From NCBI GenBank assembly GCA_018267545.1, contig JAFDYG010000477.1, positions 38,846-102,845 of the forward strand: DNA of 64,000 bases, in the 5' to 3' direction. The position numbers were made by a program, and so were the translations under genes. Positions 57,101-64,000 of this stretch are shown piece by piece. Under the pieces are notes generated by a model that saw only the letters and a list, made by a program, of their open reading frames with translations, searched no databases and was not told the DNA's origin. The DNA comes from Bacteroidota bacterium (GTDB lineage Bacteria > Bacteroidota > Bacteroidia > Chitinophagales > Chitinophagaceae). The first letter of the stretch is position 1. The number at the start of each line of letters is the position of its first letter.

Positions 57101-57268
57101 CTCAAACGAGTCAAGGTACAGAAGATCAGGGTCTTCCTCAGCGGACAAGATATCTGGACAAGAACCAAGGCCTGGTACAAATACTTCGACCCCGAAAGCC
57201 CCAACGCCGCCGCGTATACCTATCCCTATTTCAGCACCTACGCCGCTGGCCTGAACGTCACCTTCTAA
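54155..57268 (+). CDS. susC: SusC/RagA-type TonB-dependent transporter (third pair)
   Basis: 1037 residues from the ATG at 54155; an upstream in-frame start would add 17 residues ahead of an already good signal peptide (LLLLLFACCLSIASLAQ). A carboxypeptidase-D-like domain (GRVVGDGDEPLAGVSVRVSN) is followed by a plug (ALQGLSPGLIITRSSGQPGY, NVRGTSSLNGTNNPLIVVDG, VLKDASAAAIYGAKASNG) and a barrel ending AGLNVTF. No STN domain, and no sigma/anti-sigma or HTCS gene is next to it, so its regulator is elsewhere. The next genes (susD, heparinase-like, DUF4861-GH2) complete a utilization locus running past the window. Confidence 0.95.
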   Translation: MIANQTNRLLLLLFACCLSIASLAQTPTIKGRVVGDGDEPLAGVSVRVSNGSQGTSTDDKGEFTLKANEGATLEFSFVGYTALTQKASASFMVVKMTKSGDGMSDVVVVGYATQKRASVSGAVSVITTKSIENRPVTNSVQALQGLSPGLIITRSSGQPGYENWNINVRGTSSLNGTNNPLIVVDGVEYPTLTLLNPDDIETISVLKDASAAAIYGAKASNGVLLVTTKAGKSGRVTLNYTGMYQSKKPLSLPQTPPYHQSAAIQNIAYINYGAAQPYTDAQIAMFADPNVTFVKDDPLNVFYYGEQNYVAQTIKNNYGAMSHNLNLTGGNENNRYYIGLGYINNNGMFKVGPDGNKRYNARINMATKFNKIFSLDSRLSFTQNDVAAAAGTLEGDYGLLYNIFNLRPITPIYVPGDNTKYLSGVNTYATLKDGGYNNTRQDVLDAVFTLKASGIVKGLNLSATYSPHLEQDNQDMFFRTVPLYSYVKASQTFVQNSFVNTSNSINKYRTTQTSYTTNFLADYGLDLSNHHFRLLGGFQYQYYNYSRLNATQTNLINNSLPTVNYTTNSTLPVTAVSDNLQDNAWRSYFGRFNYDYDNKYFFEATVRNDASSRLAPGHRSQAFPAFSAAWRISQEKFFESVNFLSELKLRGSWGKLGNAQLGQLYQNNYMSIPTLVNGVYPFGNAATTYIYQGALPSDALGWETVTTSDLGIDFSFLKRRLSGSFDVYKRVNNNMLISVNLPATLGVTPSTSNAAAMETKGWDLELTWKDQIGKVRYYAGINLSDNKNKITKYLGNVVYSEGLNQAIPGMPINSIYGYQSLGYFQSKDEVTASPKQFGTTNQGPGDIKYQDFNKDNVINGGVGTAADHGDLVYLGNTSPRYNFGISLGAEYKGIDLSAFFQGTGKRSYIVYSYEVIPYIQSWRYPLANYIDNYWTENHRDARFPRPLYGGGTNTHVSSSFVQNGSYIRLKNLQLGYTLPAEILKRVKVQKIRVFLSGQDIWTRTKAWYKYFDPESPNAAAYTYPYFSTYAAGLNVTF

Positions 57269-57280
57269 AACCCCGAGGAA

Positions 57281-57308
57281 GAACGACGAATGAAGAACGA
57301 AGAATGAA
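57281..57308 (+). repeat. 14-bp tandem repeat between susC and susD
   Basis: GAACGACGAATGAA (57281-57294) and GAACGAAGAATGAA (57295-57308) are adjacent copies differing at one base, followed by a partial third copy (CAACGAATTCT). They fill the 64-base gap between the stop of susC and the ATG of susD. They could tune relative expression or mRNA stability. Confidence 0.6.
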
Positions 57309-57332
57309 CAACGAATTCTAAAAACGGAAACA

Positions 57333-59069
57333 ATGACTAAAACATATTTCTCTCAGATTGCTAAATGGCTCATACCTGCCGTACTGATCGGATGGACCGG
57401 ATGTACCAAACAGCTGGACCTCTCCCCGGACTCCCAGCTCTCGGATAACAACTTCTGGAAAACGACGTCGGACCTGAGCCAGGCCTGTAATTATCTTTAT
57501 ACGTTCCTGAACAGCCTCGGCACGGACGACCCGTCCGGGTATCCAACGCCTCAGCAGGATAACTACTCCGACAAAACCTTCGGCGACCTATCCGTCGGCA
57601 TCGGCGACGGCTCCTGGGTCGCCCCCGCCACGTCCAACGAATGGACCAATTACTACAAAGCCATCCGCGCCGCCAACAACATCCTCCAGAAATCCGCCGG
57701 CGTCACCGGCGACGCCGCCGTCATCAACCGGTACCTCGGCGAGGCCCGCTTCTTCAGAGCCATGTCTTACTTTGAAATGGTCAAACGCTTCGGCGACGTA
57801 CCCTACATCAATCGTACGCTCACGGCTACCGACACCCTGCTCTATACAGCCCGCTCACCGCGCCAGCTCGTAATCGACAGTATCTACGCCGATCTGGACT
57901 TCGCCGCAGCTAACTGCCCCCAGCCCAGCTCTCTCACCGCCGCTGAGTACGGACGCATCACCCGCAGCGCCGCCCTCGCGTATAAATCGAGAGTGGCGCT
58001 GTTCGAAGGCACCTGGGACAAATTTCGCGGGATCGCCACGTCCACCCGTAACCTCCAAGCCGCGGTCGACGCCAGCAACCTCGTCATCACCGAAGGCAAA
58101 CACAACCTTTACACCTCACAAGGCGCCGACAGCTACTACTACGAATTCCAGTACGACGGCGGAGCCAACGGTAACCCCGTCCAAACCGTCGTCGGTCCCC
58201 AGCTGAATTATACCTATACGACCAATAAGGAGAATATCATGGTCCGCCTCTACGGCCAGAACCAAAGCAACAACATTGCCTCCCACAACTTCGGCCGGAA
58301 CTACCTCGACCAGGCGCACATTGCACCCACCCGCGCCATGATGGACCTGTATCTCTACAAGGACGGCCTGCCCCAGGGCAAGTCAGCATGGGATTCCTCC
58401 AGCATGCAGACCAGCTCCCTCACCGAGCTTCGGAACAGGGACCCCCGGATCAACATGTCGATCTATAACAGCACGCTTATTACCCCCACCATCGGCGGCC
58501 TAATCCCCTACACCGCCGGTACAACTTATCGATTCAGAAAATACTGGATCGTCAGCGACTGGACGGCTAACATCAGTTTTGTCAATTTCAACATCCTGCG
58601 GTACGCCGAGGTGCTGCTCAACTACGCCGAAGCAAAATATGAGCTGAACGGCTCCATCAGCGACGCCGACCTGACCCTGACGGTAAACGCCCTTCGTAAC
58701 CGCGCCACCGGCGGAGACGCGACGAAGCTGCCCCTGCTCACTAACGCATTCGTCAGCGCCAACGGCCTGAACATGCAGACGGAAATAAGAAGGGAACGCT
58801 CGGTCGAGCTGGCCTTCGAAGGTCAGGCCTACTGGGATATCCTCCGCTGGAAAACGGCCGAAACGCTCATCCCCACCGCCGTCCTGGGCCGGAAATACTT
58901 TGCCGCTGAAAACCCCGCCGGAACCGCCCCGAATCAATCCAACGGATACGTGCTCCTCGAAGCCGCCTCTTTCCGTAAATTCGATGCCAATAAGAATTAT
59001 CTATGGCCGGTACCCACCAAGGAGCGGGCGCTCAACGACAAGCTGTCCCAGAACCCCGGCTGGCAATAA
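57333..59069 (+). CDS. susD: SusD/RagB-type surface lipoprotein (third pair)
   Basis: 578 residues. Lipoprotein signal ending IGWTGC (Cys24), then TKQLDLSPDSQLSDNNFW. SusD scaffold segments RFFRAMSYFEMVKRFGDVPY, NILRYAEVLLNYAEAKYELN and RERSVELAFEGQAYWDILRW are clear, and it ends LWPVPTKERALNDKLSQNPGWQ-like. It works as the binding lid of the SusC upstream. It lies 5 bases ahead of the heparinase-like gene, so the locus is transcribed as one unit. Confidence 0.95.
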   Translation: MTKTYFSQIAKWLIPAVLIGWTGCTKQLDLSPDSQLSDNNFWKTTSDLSQACNYLYTFLNSLGTDDPSGYPTPQQDNYSDKTFGDLSVGIGDGSWVAPATSNEWTNYYKAIRAANNILQKSAGVTGDAAVINRYLGEARFFRAMSYFEMVKRFGDVPYINRTLTATDTLLYTARSPRQLVIDSIYADLDFAAANCPQPSSLTAAEYGRITRSAALAYKSRVALFEGTWDKFRGIATSTRNLQAAVDASNLVITEGKHNLYTSQGADSYYYEFQYDGGANGNPVQTVVGPQLNYTYTTNKENIMVRLYGQNQSNNIASHNFGRNYLDQAHIAPTRAMMDLYLYKDGLPQGKSAWDSSSMQTSSLTELRNRDPRINMSIYNSTLITPTIGGLIPYTAGTTYRFRKYWIVSDWTANISFVNFNILRYAEVLLNYAEAKYELNGSISDADLTLTVNALRNRATGGDATKLPLLTNAFVSANGLNMQTEIRRERSVELAFEGQAYWDILRWKTAETLIPTAVLGRKYFAAENPAGTAPNQSNGYVLLEAASFRKFDANKNYLWPVPTKERALNDKLSQNPGWQ

Positions 59070-59074
59070 CGTAC

Positions 59075-64000
<4,926 letters not shown>

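Overview
The window comes from a Bacteroidota chromosome, most likely a Chitinophagaceae-type soil bacterium with fairly high GC. Three things point there: three SusC/SusD pairs, a hybrid two-component regulator fused to an AraC domain, and promoters of the Bacteroidota type (TAnnTTTG at -7, weak Shine-Dalgarno signals). The species assignment is inference. The + strand is strikingly C-rich whichever strand is coding, except for one block at about 27.6-39.7 kb where it is G-rich.

Bases 1-18,014 form a polysaccharide utilization locus. It holds a GH27-GH43 fusion cut by the left edge, a small outer-membrane barrel, a six-hairpin-type glycosidase, a divergent hybrid two-component regulator, a SusC/SusD pair, and two near-identical GH5-like enzymes flanking a sialidase-like lipoprotein. 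Bases 18,202-23,240 are housekeeping or accessory genes: a PI-PLC/GDPD-like esterase, YiaA, a YcaQ/AlkX DNA glycosylase, a TPR histidine kinase and a small secreted lysine-rich protein. Bases 23,231-25,748 (minus strand) are a compact operon of a tyrosinase, a DUF2182 membrane protein, and a free-standing copy of the tyrosinase C-terminal domain.

Bases 26,251-39,436 are a five-gene plus-strand operon: a coiled-coil/barrel protein, a giant YD-repeat protein, a fibre-like protein, an RHS protein with a JAB/MPN-like variable tip, and an overlapping lipoprotein likely to be its immunity protein. A toxin-cassette-like remnant follows. From the second gene on, GC skew and codon choice differ from everything around it. 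This is the strongest candidate for an under-described system, a Sec-exported surface polymorphic toxin or adhesin apparatus.

Bases 39,698-46,817 are an ECF sigma / FecR / STN-SusC / SusD transduction and uptake unit. It is followed by katG (convergent), a transglutaminase-like protein and a large exported protein of unknown role. Bases 52,061-64,000 hold a glycosylasparaginase, cutC, a third SusC/SusD pair, a heparinase II/III-type enzyme and a DUF4861-GH2 fusion cut by the right edge. The glycosylasparaginase and the third SusC share a 66-bp promoter architecture, suggesting joint control. No tRNA, rRNA, CRISPR array, transposase or phage integrase was seen.
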